14,317 nucleotides of DNA from Actinomycetes bacterium (GTDB lineage: Bacteria; Actinomycetota; Humimicrobiia; JAHJRV01), in NCBI GenBank assembly GCA_030612085.1, contig JAUWOM010000016.1:1-14317 (forward strand), read 5' to 3'. A model generated the notes under the pieces. The model had not been told where the DNA came from and made no database searches. It worked only from the letters and a program-made list of their open reading frames with translations. Made by a program: the position numbers and the translations under genes. Positions 14,310 to 14,317 of this stretch are shown here, piece after piece; position 1 is the stretch's first letter; every line of letters begins with the position of its first letter.

Positions 14310-14317
14310 CGGGACGT
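14310..14317 (+). tRNA. Possible first bases of a tRNA-Pro gene (window edge)
   Basis: The window ends in CGGGACGT right after AT-rich DNA. Bacterial tRNA-Pro genes often start CGGGA-GT and continue into the GCTCAG D-arm. A TATAAT (14246-14251) lies upstream but no clear -35. With only eight bases visible this is a guess that the next few bases would settle. Confidence 0.25.

Overview
The window is AT-rich (roughly 30% G+C by eye) bacterial chromosome with every recognisable gene on the + strand, many of them closely spaced with clear Shine-Dalgarno (SD) sequences and several TTG starts. Three features suggest an anaerobic or thermophilic deep-branching bacterium, something like Atribacterota or Thermotogota: a tryptophanyl-tRNA synthetase with a [4Fe-4S] cysteine motif of the kind known in Thermotoga, a long DHH-CBS-CBS-tRNA nucleotidyltransferase, and the scpA/scpB/cmk/plsC/ispH/der order. 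This assignment is an inference; no 16S gene or other lineage marker is present.

Layout. 1-600: 3' end of phosphopentomutase (deoB). 678-911: PptA-like tautomerase. 912-1593: long spacer with no convincing gene, holding a 20-bp tandem repeat and small ORFs. 1594-2505: EamA/DMT transporter, much richer in G+C than its surroundings and probably foreign. 2703-4007: pyrimidine-nucleoside phosphorylase (pdp), which belongs functionally with deoB. 4027-6636: DHH-CBS-CBS-nucleotidyltransferase fusion. 6637-6875: a repeat cluster. 6876-7556: M50 (site-2) protease. 7770-8756: trpS. 8965-9699: scpA. 9707-11002: a single ORF fusing ScpB to cytidylate kinase. 11199-11822: plsC. 11826-12668: ispH. 12835-14202: der. 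The last eight bases could be the 5' end of a tRNA-Pro gene.

How the genes work together. DeoB and Pdp form a nucleoside-salvage pair, now separated by about 2 kb of probably acquired DNA. The remainder is a housekeeping block: tRNA 3'-end synthesis, tRNA-Trp charging, chromosome condensation (ScpA/ScpB with SMC), CMP phosphorylation, phospholipid acylation, isoprenoid precursor synthesis (IspH) and 50S ribosome assembly (Der).

The most unusual content is the repeats. A 54-bp hairpin element occurs three times, each time in the spacer ahead of a gene (M50 protease, scpA, der). Two copies differ at one base; the third carries a different G+C-rich palindrome inside its loop. Near the first copy are two members of a third family that starts GTCATTGCGAGG. 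The repeats create a false 41-residue N-terminal extension on the M50 protease ORF. The other main points are the ScpB-Cmk fusion, whose linker contains a duplicated piece of the kinase N-terminus, the Fe-S TrpRS, and a 14-codon leader ORF overlapping the transporter start.
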